Shown here piece after piece: positions 8,361 to 14,392 of a stretch of 24,037 bases of DNA. The notes beneath the pieces are model-generated. The model worked only from the letters and a program-made list of their open reading frames with translations. It did no database searches and was not told the origin of the DNA. Every line of letters starts with the position of its first letter. Within the stretch, counting starts at the first letter, position 1. This DNA is from a virus: positions 1-24,037 of IMG/VR virus record IMGVR_UViG_3300032322_003151, one strand, 5' to 3'. Made by a program: the position numbers and the translations under genes.

Positions 8361-8388
8361 TATTTATATTAAACTCATTTTAGTTTAA
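8361..8388 (+). promoter_or_regulatory. TATTTATA element and weak hairpin before the portal gene
   Basis: The 41-base gap between terminase and portal holds TATTTATA at 8361-8368 and a seven-base-pair A/T hairpin (TTAAACT 8369-8375 with AGTTTAA 8382-8388). No T-tract follows, so it is unlikely to be a terminator. It may be a promoter plus leader structure for the portal gene; the 30-base distance to the ATG differs from the usual 13-14. Confidence 0.3.
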
Positions 8389-8398
8389 GTTTAGAACG

Positions 8399-10261
8399 AT
8401 GGAAAATAGAAATCTTACGGTTTGGCAAAGATTATCAAGGGCTTTAGGTCCTGATGCTTTAATGAATCAAGATTTTCCTGTCTACAAATTAGATAAGAAA
8501 GAACTTCTCAGGACTACTGATAAGGCTGAATATGAAAGGGAAAAGCTTCAAGCTAAACAATCTTTTTATTTAGCTAATCAGTTTGCAAAGGTTGAAAATA
8601 ATCTTTATACTCAAGCCATTTATTACGAGCCGAATAGATTGGCTTCATACTATGATTACGAATCTATGGAGTACACTCCAGAGATTTCTGCTGCTTTGGA
8701 CATCTATGCTGAGGAGTCAACCACACCAAACGAAGATGGTATAATTCTTCAAGTTTATTCGGAGTCAAAAAGAATTAAATCGGTATTGGTAGATTTGTTC
8801 AACAATACGTTGGACATCAACACTAATCTTCCTATGTGGACTAGAAACACCTGTAAATACGGTGACAATTTTGTCTACATGAGACTTGACCCGGAAAAAG
8901 GAGTTATTGGATGTCAACAACTCCCAAATATTGAAATTGAAAGATTTGAACAAGGTTTAGCCACACGTAATGCTTCTGTTGGAGTACCTCAAAATCCAGA
9001 TGATAAAGGTTTGAGGTTTACTTGGAAAACTCAAAACATGGAGTTTCAACCTTGGGAGATTGCTCACTTTAGATTGTTAGGTGACGACAGAAAACTTCCA
9101 TATGGAACTTCTATGTTAGAGAAGTCTCGTCGTATTTGGAAACAACTTTTGTTATCTGAAGATGCGATGTTGATTTATCGCACATCTAGAGCACCAGAAA
9201 GACGAATATTCAAAGTTTATGTTGGTAACATGAACGATGATGATGTTGAAGCATACGTACAACGTGTTGCCAACAAATTCAAAAGAGAACAGATTGTAGA
9301 TTCTAAGACAGGTAATGTTGATATGCGTTTCAACCAAATGGCTGTTGACCAGGACTATTTTATTCCTGTACGTGACCCGGCACAACCTAGTCCAATCGAC
9401 ACACTACCAGGCGCTCAGAATCTTTCTGAAATCGCTGATATTGAATATATTCAAAAGAAATTAGTGACTGCTCTTCGAATTCCTAAAGCATTTTTAGGGT
9501 TTGAGGAAGTTGCTGGAGACGGAAAAAATCTAGCCCTTCAGGATATTCGTTTTGCTCGTACAATCAACAGAATTCAAAAGTCTATGATACAAGAACTAAA
9601 CAAAATTGCTATTGTACATTTGTTCTTGTTGGGTTTTGAAGAAGAGATTTCAAACTTCACTTTAGGTCTTACTAACCCATCTACTCAAGCTGATTTGCTT
9701 AAGGTAGACATCTGGAAAGAAAAAGTTTTGTTGTATCGTGATTTGGTTTCTGACCCAGGAAATGGTATCCAACCAACTTCTTCTACTTGGGCTAAAAAGC
9801 ATATTTTCAACTGGTCGGATGATGAAATCAGAACTGACTTGTTGCAACAGAGAATGGAAAGAGCAATTGGTGAGGAACTTAAGAATACTCCAACAGTAAT
9901 TTCCAAGACCGGAATTTTTGACCAGCTTGATACTCTTTATGGTAACAAACCAGGTGAGGGTGCTCCACAAGCACCTCCGGGAGAAGTTAGTGAGCCAGCG
10001 GCAGCCGCATTTGGAGGTGGAGGAGGTATCCCTGATTTAGGAACTGAATTGGGTGGTGAATTAGGTGGTGAAATTCCGGGTGGCGCACCTGAGGCTCCAG
10101 CTCCAGCAGAGGGTGAGGTTACTCCAGAATCCGTTTCCGATAGGGATATGAATATGTTAATTGAAACTGATTTGTATGGCAGTCATTATCTTAATCTGGG
10201 GATTGCTCAACAAAGTTTAGGTAAAATCGAAGAGGAGTTAGACAAGTTGTTAAATTCATAA
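8399..10261 (+). CDS. 20: Portal vertex protein (T4 gp20-like)
   Basis: This forms the dodecameric ring at the packaging vertex, docking the terminase and later the neck and tail. The N-terminus shows the gp20-type segment YYDYESMEYTPEISAALDIY with AEEST, and the core contains WEIAHFRLLG, the helix IEYIQKKLVTALRIPKAFLG and the stem-to-crown region. The protein is 620 residues, longer than T4 gp20 (524). The extra length is largely a Gly/Ala/Pro-rich linker at about residues 520-572 (GGGGGIPDLGTELGG and following) before a final helical segment (MNMLIETDLYGSHYLNLG). That linker is likely flexible and is not seen in T4. No Shine-Dalgarno sequence precedes the ATG. The call is secure from sequence and from its position after terminase. 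Confidence 0.95.
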   Translation: MENRNLTVWQRLSRALGPDALMNQDFPVYKLDKKELLRTTDKAEYEREKLQAKQSFYLANQFAKVENNLYTQAIYYEPNRLASYYDYESMEYTPEISAALDIYAEESTTPNEDGIILQVYSESKRIKSVLVDLFNNTLDINTNLPMWTRNTCKYGDNFVYMRLDPEKGVIGCQQLPNIEIERFEQGLATRNASVGVPQNPDDKGLRFTWKTQNMEFQPWEIAHFRLLGDDRKLPYGTSMLEKSRRIWKQLLLSEDAMLIYRTSRAPERRIFKVYVGNMNDDDVEAYVQRVANKFKREQIVDSKTGNVDMRFNQMAVDQDYFIPVRDPAQPSPIDTLPGAQNLSEIADIEYIQKKLVTALRIPKAFLGFEEVAGDGKNLALQDIRFARTINRIQKSMIQELNKIAIVHLFLLGFEEEISNFTLGLTNPSTQADLLKVDIWKEKVLLYRDLVSDPGNGIQPTSSTWAKKHIFNWSDDEIRTDLLQQRMERAIGEELKNTPTVISKTGIFDQLDTLYGNKPGEGAPQAPPGEVSEPAAAAFGGGGGIPDLGTELGGELGGEIPGGAPEAPAPAEGEVTPESVSDRDMNMLIETDLYGSHYLNLGIAQQSLGKIEEELDKLLNS

Positions 10262-10269
10262 TATTTATT
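10262..10269 (+). promoter_or_regulatory. TATTTATT element after the portal gene
   Basis: TATTTATT begins directly after the portal stop codon. It ends 19 bases before the ATG at 10289, or one base before an in-frame GTG at 10271. It is part of the same-sense series of such elements found before genes that do not overlap their upstream neighbour. Confidence 0.3.
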
Positions 10270-10288
10270 AGTGAATAATAACGACCTC

Positions 10289-10996
10289 ATGACTTTCGGA
10301 CAAATTAAATCCATCATCGAAAAAAACCTAGTAGAATCTTACAGGGATACTTCTACGTTCAAAAAAACTCTCAAGGAGTTCAAACATAATATTTTAACAA
10401 ATAAATCTTTTTCAAAGATTTATTCAATTTATGATGACCTTTCAAGTCCTCAAAACTTGACTGAAACCGAAGCAAAAGAATTCCTCGAAGAAGCCGTTAA
10501 TGTTATTAGACATTTATTAGAAAAAACTAACTTACCAAAAAATGGTGAGAAATCTAGCAACATTTATGAAGACATTGATAATGTTGTTTATTTCAACAAA
10601 GTAGATATCAAAGAGCGACTGAACTCCAAGAAAAATATTATTTCCAAATTGATGGAAAGCAAGGGTCAAACAAATGAAAGTGTTAAGATTCCTTTGAAAT
10701 CAATGGTTTCGATTGCTAATCAAACAATCTCAAAATATGTTGAAAATTTGGATGAGAATTCAAGAAAAGAAATTTTCCATATCTTAGCTAAAAGCACATC
10801 AGACTTGGAAAACGAGTTTGGTGACCTTAAAGAGTCAGCTGTAAACAAACTTAAAGTTTTATCAAGCAAAGAAAGTGATGTTGAATTGAAGTCCAAAATT
10901 AGTGAAACAATTTCTAAAATTGAAGCTGAAAAATACGACCAAATCAGTTACGTTAGACTCAAGAAATTAGAAGAATCTATTGTTCTTGATTTTTGA
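10289..10996 (+). CDS. Helical protein between portal and protease, possible prohead core protein
   Basis: This 235-residue, mostly helical Lys/Glu/Ser-rich protein begins MTFGQIKSIIEKNLVESYRD. A GTG six codons upstream (10271) would add MNNNDL but is less likely. It has no recognisable enzyme motif. In T4 the space between genes 20 and 21 holds the small prohead core proteins 67 and 68, so a core or assembly-factor role is a positional inference only. Its N-terminal amphipathic helix with LVE|S resembles the leader plus (L/I)xE pattern that T4 uses for capsid targeting and cleavage. The last 20 bases overlap, in antisense, the end of the bS21 gene. Confidence 0.7.
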   Translation: MTFGQIKSIIEKNLVESYRDTSTFKKTLKEFKHNILTNKSFSKIYSIYDDLSSPQNLTETEAKEFLEEAVNVIRHLLEKTNLPKNGEKSSNIYEDIDNVVYFNKVDIKERLNSKKNIISKLMESKGQTNESVKIPLKSMVSIANQTISKYVENLDENSRKEIFHILAKSTSDLENEFGDLKESAVNKLKVLSSKESDVELKSKISETISKIEAEKYDQISYVRLKKLEESIVLDF

Positions 10997-11162
10997 GTTG
11001 TTGAACGTATTTTGCTTTAATTTTTGTATTTCTTTTTTGAACTGATTTTTTCACAAACTCTTTTCTTGAGTTTAACTTTTGGTTCTGTCTAGTCTTAATC
11101 ACCTTAGACTTCAATATCTTCAAAGCCTTTTCGATGTTTTGGTTTACTTGAACTATCAGCAT
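10977..11162 (-). CDS. rpsU: Ribosomal protein bS21 homologue encoded by the phage
   Basis: This 61-residue, strongly basic protein lies on the strand opposite to the head genes. It starts MLIVQVN, then IEKALKILKSKVIKT, then R33-K-E-F with a following SVQKRNTKIKA and K-Y52-V-Q-Q-L. This follows the bS21 pattern in order: N-terminal beta strand, two Lys/Arg-rich helices, and an R-x-E-F-x-x-x-[PS] turn. bS21 sits on the 30S platform beside the anti-Shine-Dalgarno end of 16S rRNA and affects initiation. Phage-encoded bS21 is known from cultured and metagenomic phages. Tyr52 seems to align with the Tyr that helps occlude the anti-Shine-Dalgarno sequence in Flavobacterium. Its own leader has no Shine-Dalgarno sequence. 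It is convergent with the upstream gene, overlapping by 20 bases, and divergent from the gene at 11239. Confidence 0.85.
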   Translation of the reverse strand: MLIVQVNQNIEKALKILKSKVIKTRQNQKLNSRKEFVKKSVQKRNTKIKAKYVQQLKNQEQ

Positions 11163-11238
11163 ATAATAGAAATATTTGGAATTGTTGAAAAGTTTCTTAT
11201 TTTTTCATAAAAATAAACGATATTCAACTCATATATTA

Positions 11239-11691
11239 ATGAAAAAAGGTAAGACGGTTAAGTTAAACCAATACGAATCATTAAAAACATCCTACGGAAC
11301 AGTCGATTCAAAAAACCTTAAGTCTTTATACATAAACCTGCAAACTTGGGTTTGTCCTCATAAAGAATCTGACAACTGGGAAAGAGTAGTCGGTAATTTA
11401 TCAAGAAAAATTAAGCACTCAGTATTTGAAAGTATTAATACCGAATATTTCTCTGAAAAATTCATAGTAGACTTGGATTTGAGAACTAGTGGTATACAAC
11501 TTAACAAAAAATCTTTTATGAACCTTGAAATCAATCTCTATACAAAAACAGAATTAGATTTCAAAGGTTCACAAGTGAAAGAAGCTATCAAGAAAATTAT
11601 CAAAGAAATTTACCGGGATTGTATAATTAAAAACGATTATTTTACATTTAGTTCCAGTAAAGAAAAATCAAAAATAAAAACAATCAATTAG
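11239..11691 (+). CDS. Conserved unknown protein, 150 residues
   Basis: The ATG at 11239 is preferred to a TTG at 11176, because the shorter form leaves 76 bases for divergent promoters between it and bS21 and starts with a normal basic N-terminus (MKKGKTVKLNQYESLK). The protein is alpha/beta, with LQTWVCPHKESDNWERVV, then FIVDLDLRTSGIQLNKKSF and a beta strand (NLEINLYTKT), and a basic helical end (VKEAIKKIIKEIY). I recognise no named family, catalytic motif, signal peptide or membrane segment. Its place between gp20- and gp21-like genes suggests head assembly, but nothing in the sequence proves it. Confidence 0.65.
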   Translation: MKKGKTVKLNQYESLKTSYGTVDSKNLKSLYINLQTWVCPHKESDNWERVVGNLSRKIKHSVFESINTEYFSEKFIVDLDLRTSGIQLNKKSFMNLEINLYTKTELDFKGSQVKEAIKKIIKEIYRDCIIKNDYFTFSSSKEKSKIKTIN

Positions 11692-11696
11692 GATTA

Positions 11697-11716
11697 TATT
11701 TATCTTTAAAAAGATA
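11697..11716 (+). promoter_or_regulatory. TATTTAT element and small hairpin before the protease gene
   Basis: TATTTAT at 11697-11703 ends 15 bases before the ATG at 11719. A six-base-pair hairpin (TATCTT 11701-11706 with AAGATA 11711-11716) partly overlaps it and would sit at the start codon in RNA. Either could set expression of the protease; both are weak on sequence alone. Confidence 0.3.
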
Positions 11717-11718
11717 TA

Positions 11719-12435
11719 ATGAAAGATTTACCTATATTAGGTCCTAGAGACAGTGGAAAAGGTATCCTTATTGAAATGGATGCTGGATATGTTTCACCAA
11801 CAGACCGTTTAAATGAAGCCGTCCTATCTGAGCGTAAAGATATAGATTATAGAAATCCTTTTGAATTCTATGCTGTTTTACAGAAGTATGGTGTACCTAA
11901 CCGAAATGGTAGAGTTTATCCTGAGAGAATACTTAAGCGTGAAGCTGACAGATATAAGTCAGCAATCAAAAAAGGATTATCAACTTCGGAATTAAACCAC
12001 CCAGAATCATCCTTAATTGACCTTGATAGAGTTTCTCACATCATCACCGATATCTGGTGGGATGGAAATATTCTAATGGGCAAATTGAAGTTATTGACAT
12101 CTCCTGGATTTCATGAAAGTGGAATCGTTTCAACAAAAGGAGATATTGCAGCAAACTTAATGAGACAAGGTGTAACCATGGGAGTTTCTTCTCGTGGGGT
12201 TGGCTCTTTGAAAAAAGTTGGCGAGCAAAATGAAGTTCAAGATGATTTCGAATTAATTTGTTTTGACCTTGTATCATCACCCTCAACCCCTGGTGCTTAC
12301 CTATTTGGAAGCCCAGAGGAGAGAAGTATGTACGAAGAAAACCTCGAAGAAGAAAAAAAACAAAAAATTTCTGACTCAGGAATGGGTAAGTCAGTTGATT
12401 TAATGAAAAAATTAACCGATTATTTAAATCGTTAA
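11719..12435 (+). CDS. 21: Prohead maturation protease (T4 gp21-like)
   Basis: This is a serine protease that is built into the prohead core and, after assembly, cleaves scaffold and capsid proteins after (L/I)xE. At 238 residues it is close to T4 gp21 (212). Conserved features in order are FYAVLQKYGVPNRNGRVYP, SELNH94P with the catalytic His, GVSSRG with S157/S158 as candidate nucleophile, and CFD183LVSSPSTPGAY. These are the hallmarks of the gp21 group, which shares a fold with herpesvirus assemblin. The C-terminal 35 residues are charged and helical. Position directly upstream of the scaffold and capsid genes, separated by one small gene, agrees with T4 order. Its leader carries the TATTTAT element but no clear Shine-Dalgarno sequence. 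Confidence 0.93.
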   Translation: MKDLPILGPRDSGKGILIEMDAGYVSPTDRLNEAVLSERKDIDYRNPFEFYAVLQKYGVPNRNGRVYPERILKREADRYKSAIKKGLSTSELNHPESSLIDLDRVSHIITDIWWDGNILMGKLKLLTSPGFHESGIVSTKGDIAANLMRQGVTMGVSSRGVGSLKKVGEQNEVQDDFELICFDLVSSPSTPGAYLFGSPEERSMYEENLEEEKKQKISDSGMGKSVDLMKKLTDYLNR

Positions 12436-12444
12436 TTATAATTT

Positions 12445-12452
12445 TATTTATT
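12445..12452 (+). promoter_or_regulatory. TATTTATT element abutting the start codon at 12453
   Basis: TATTTATT ends exactly one base before the ATG, with no in-frame alternative start nearby. At this distance it cannot be a promoter for an RNA containing this start codon, so a translation-initiation or RNA-processing role, or coincidence, must be considered. Confidence 0.3.
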
Positions 12453-12662
12453 ATGGATGAAAAATTCTTCGTTGCTAAAATCGTTTATGATTTGCCAGAT
12501 GAAAACTCTGGTCGTGTAAAAAAAATCAGAGAGGAAAAACTCGTAAATGGGTTCTCTGTCACTGATGTAGAGGCTAAGGTTACTAAAAAGTATACCGGCT
12601 TTCAACACGACTGGCGAATAGTCTCAGTAGTAGAAAGTAAAATCGATGAAGTAATCGAGTAA
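12453..12662 (+). CDS. Small protein resembling the DUF4494 N-terminus
   Basis: This 69-residue protein has beta strands FFVAKIVYDLPDE and EEKLVNGFSVTDVEAKVTKK, then DWRIVSVVESKIDEVIE. The pattern of an acidic loop, a strand, then a V-T-D-x-E-A-x-V helix resembles DUF4494 proteins, which occur in Bacteroidota and their phages; the match is from memory and is tentative. It has no enzyme motif. It sits between the protease and the scaffold genes and is followed at once by a strong terminator, so it probably closes a transcription unit beginning upstream. In T4 there is no equivalent gene at this place. Confidence 0.6.
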   Translation: MDEKFFVAKIVYDLPDENSGRVKKIREEKLVNGFSVTDVEAKVTKKYTGFQHDWRIVSVVESKIDEVIE

Positions 12663-12666
12663 TAGT

Positions 12667-12692
12667 AAAAGGTGGGTTCTCCCACCTTTTTT
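12667..12692 (+). terminator. Rho-independent terminator after the small gene
   Basis: A perfect 10-base-pair stem (AAAAGGTGGG with CCCACCTTTT) closes a TTCT loop and ends in a T-run. It begins four bases after the stop at 12662. A-run and T-run flanks also make it usable on the other strand. Confidence 0.88.
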
Positions 12693-12695
12693 ATT

Positions 12696-12746
12696 TCCGT
12701 TTATACCTTTTTTCGTTGAGGAGGGGGGTATAAACGGATTTTTTTG
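12696..12746 (+). terminator. Second hairpin with T-tract just before the scaffold gene
   Basis: CCGTTTATACC (12697-12707) pairs perfectly with GGTATAAACGG (12727-12737). The stem can continue upward in RNA through U-G and U-A pairs between the T-run at 12708-12713 and the purine run at 12721-12726, leaving a seven-base loop. Seven or more T residues follow. It looks like a second terminator, but its right arm holds TATAAAC at 12729-12735, close to the T4 late promoter TATAAATA, so it may act as a promoter region instead. Confidence 0.7.
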
Positions 12747-12756
12747 TTTTGATAAC

Positions 12757-12764
12757 TATTTATT
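12757..12764 (+). promoter_or_regulatory. TATTTATT element before the scaffold gene
   Basis: TATTTATT abuts the ATG at 12765. A second in-frame ATG at 12780 (MQETKNLVEEAL) would place the element 15 bases upstream, matching the spacing seen before the genes at 2069, 11719, 16709 and 20112. Confidence 0.35.
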
Positions 12765-14357
12765 ATGAAAACAATTTACATGCAAGAAACTAAAAATTTA
12801 GTTGAAGAGGCACTCATTCAAATGAAAAACGTTGAAGAGGTAATTGCCGAAAACGCAAAAGGAATACTTGCTTCTACTATGAAGGAAGAAATCAGTCAGT
12901 TAGTAAAGGAATCTCTTTCTGAACAAGAAGATGATGAGATTGAGTTGGATGCAGAGTTAGACATGGTTGACATGGGTGACGAAGCTGAAGACATGGAAGA
13001 CTCTGAAGAATTAGATATGGGAATGGAAGATATGATGGATTTCGAAGATTCGGAAGAAACTATCGACATGACTGATATGTCTGATGAAGAAGTTATCAAA
13101 GCTTTCAAAGCAATGGGCCCAGAAGATGGAATCGTTGTTGTGAAAGATGGTGATGAAATTCATTTAACCGACGAAAGTGAGGACGCTGAGTACATCGTAA
13201 AACTTGAAGAATCTGAAATGGAGGAGGAAGATGATATGATGGCTGAAGAGGACGAAATGATGGAAGGTGAAGACATGATGGAAGATGAGATGGATTTCTC
13301 AGAACTAGAGATGCAAGAAGATGCGGATTTAGATGCTGTGATTGAAGCTCTTTATTCTTCTAAAAAAGATTCAGAGGACGATGAAATCATGTATGAAATA
13401 GAAATGGATGAGGAAGAAATGGAAGAAGGAATGGACGAAATGATGGACGAAGAAGATTCGGACATGATGGAGGAAATGTCTTCTGAAGATTACGACCTTA
13501 CCGAAGCTAAAATGACTGTAAAACCAAAAGGCGTTGGAATGGGTCATCCTAAATTTAAGTACGATAGTACTTTACCTAAAAAAGGATTTGACGACCACAA
13601 AAAGGCTGGACCTAAAACTATGGGTACTGGTAAAGCAAAATTTGAGTTCAAAGAAGGTGAAATGGAAGAAGGGAACGACTGGGGTTCTAAAAAACACGAA
13701 TACAAACGTAAGAAAGTAAACGGTGTTGAGAAGAAAGCTGGTGAAGGTAAAGATGGTCACTATAAAGACTACGAAGGAAAATTCGGAGGAAACAAAGGTG
13801 ACAAATCTAAAACACATCCTGGTAAAAAAGACTATGAAACCAAAGAAGAAGCAAAAGAAGCTGCTAGAACTTACGGAATGGGGTCTAAAGAAGGTAGAGG
13901 ATTAAGAAAAGGTATTACAAACAACAGAAATTATGTTTATGGTAATAATGGCGTTAAAGTAGAATCTATTGACGCTGAGTTGAAAATGCTCAGAGAAAAA
14001 AATGAAGAGTACAGAAAAGCATTGAATGTTTTCAGAGAGAAACTCAATGAGGTTGCTGTATTCAATTCAAATCTAGCTTATGCAACAAGATTGTTCACAG
14101 AACACTCCACTACTAAAAAAGAAAAAATCAACATCTTGAGAAGATTTGATTCTGTAGAATCTCTCAAAGAATCAAAACAACTCTACAAGACAGTTAAGGA
14201 TGAGCTTTCACATACTGAAACAAAAAATATTTCAGAAAATGTTGAAAGACAGTTGAACACAACAAAAACTTCGGGTTCAGCAACCACCCTTATCGAGTCT
14301 AAGACATATGAGAATCCTCAATTCTTAAGAATTAAGGACTTAATGTCAAAATTGTAA
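12765..14357 (+). CDS. 22: Prohead core scaffold protein (T4 gp22-like), enlarged
   Basis: This scaffold directs capsid assembly and is then degraded by the protease. Its place between gp21 and gp23, its acidic helical nature and a C-terminal coiled-coil part (FREKLNEVAVFNSNLAYATR, HSTTKKEKINILRRFDSVES) support the call. At 530 residues it is about twice T4 gp22 (269). Residues about 50-235 are extremely rich in Glu, Asp and Met (for example MEEEDDMMAEEDEMMEGEDM). Residues about 245-400 are instead Lys/Gly-rich (KPKGVGMGHPKFKY, GGNKGDKSKTHPGKKDY). The acidic block and the basic block could pair electrostatically or bind DNA; this is inference. The start may be the ATG at 12780 instead. M238-S-S-E-D-Y-D244 also occurs in the acidic protein at 2897. 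Confidence 0.82.
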   Translation: MKTIYMQETKNLVEEALIQMKNVEEVIAENAKGILASTMKEEISQLVKESLSEQEDDEIELDAELDMVDMGDEAEDMEDSEELDMGMEDMMDFEDSEETIDMTDMSDEEVIKAFKAMGPEDGIVVVKDGDEIHLTDESEDAEYIVKLEESEMEEEDDMMAEEDEMMEGEDMMEDEMDFSELEMQEDADLDAVIEALYSSKKDSEDDEIMYEIEMDEEEMEEGMDEMMDEEDSDMMEEMSSEDYDLTEAKMTVKPKGVGMGHPKFKYDSTLPKKGFDDHKKAGPKTMGTGKAKFEFKEGEMEEGNDWGSKKHEYKRKKVNGVEKKAGEGKDGHYKDYEGKFGGNKGDKSKTHPGKKDYETKEEAKEAARTYGMGSKEGRGLRKGITNNRNYVYGNNGVKVESIDAELKMLREKNEEYRKALNVFREKLNEVAVFNSNLAYATRLFTEHSTTKKEKINILRRFDSVESLKESKQLYKTVKDELSHTETKNISENVERQLNTTKTSGSATTLIESKTYENPQFLRIKDLMSKL

Positions 14358-14360
14358 AAA

Positions 14361-14368
14361 AATAAATA
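14361..14368 (+). promoter_or_regulatory. Candidate T4-type late promoter of the capsid gene
   Basis: AATAAATA, matching the NATAAATA late-promoter form of T4-like cyanophages, lies 24 bases before the capsid ATG. Transcription starting about six bases downstream would give a leader of roughly 18 A-rich bases with a weak AAGA before the ATG. A strong separate promoter for the capsid gene is expected in this family. Confidence 0.4.
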
Positions 14369-14392
14369 AAAATCCTAAAAACAAAAAAAGAA

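Noticed and set aside
8369-8388. Terminator between terminase and portal genes
   Set aside because: The seven-pair A/T hairpin has no T-tract after it.
11176-11238. TTG start extending the gene at 11239 upstream
   Set aside because: It would leave only 13 bases between divergent genes; the ATG gives a normal start and promoter space.
12896-13108. Ser/Met-rich minus-strand frame opposite the acidic scaffold block
   Set aside because: It mirrors GAA/GAT repeats of the scaffold and has no start signal.
13572-13817. Minus-strand frame rich in Phe opposite the scaffold gene
   Set aside because: It is the complement of the Lys-rich block (AAA/AAG to TTT/CTT); not a gene.
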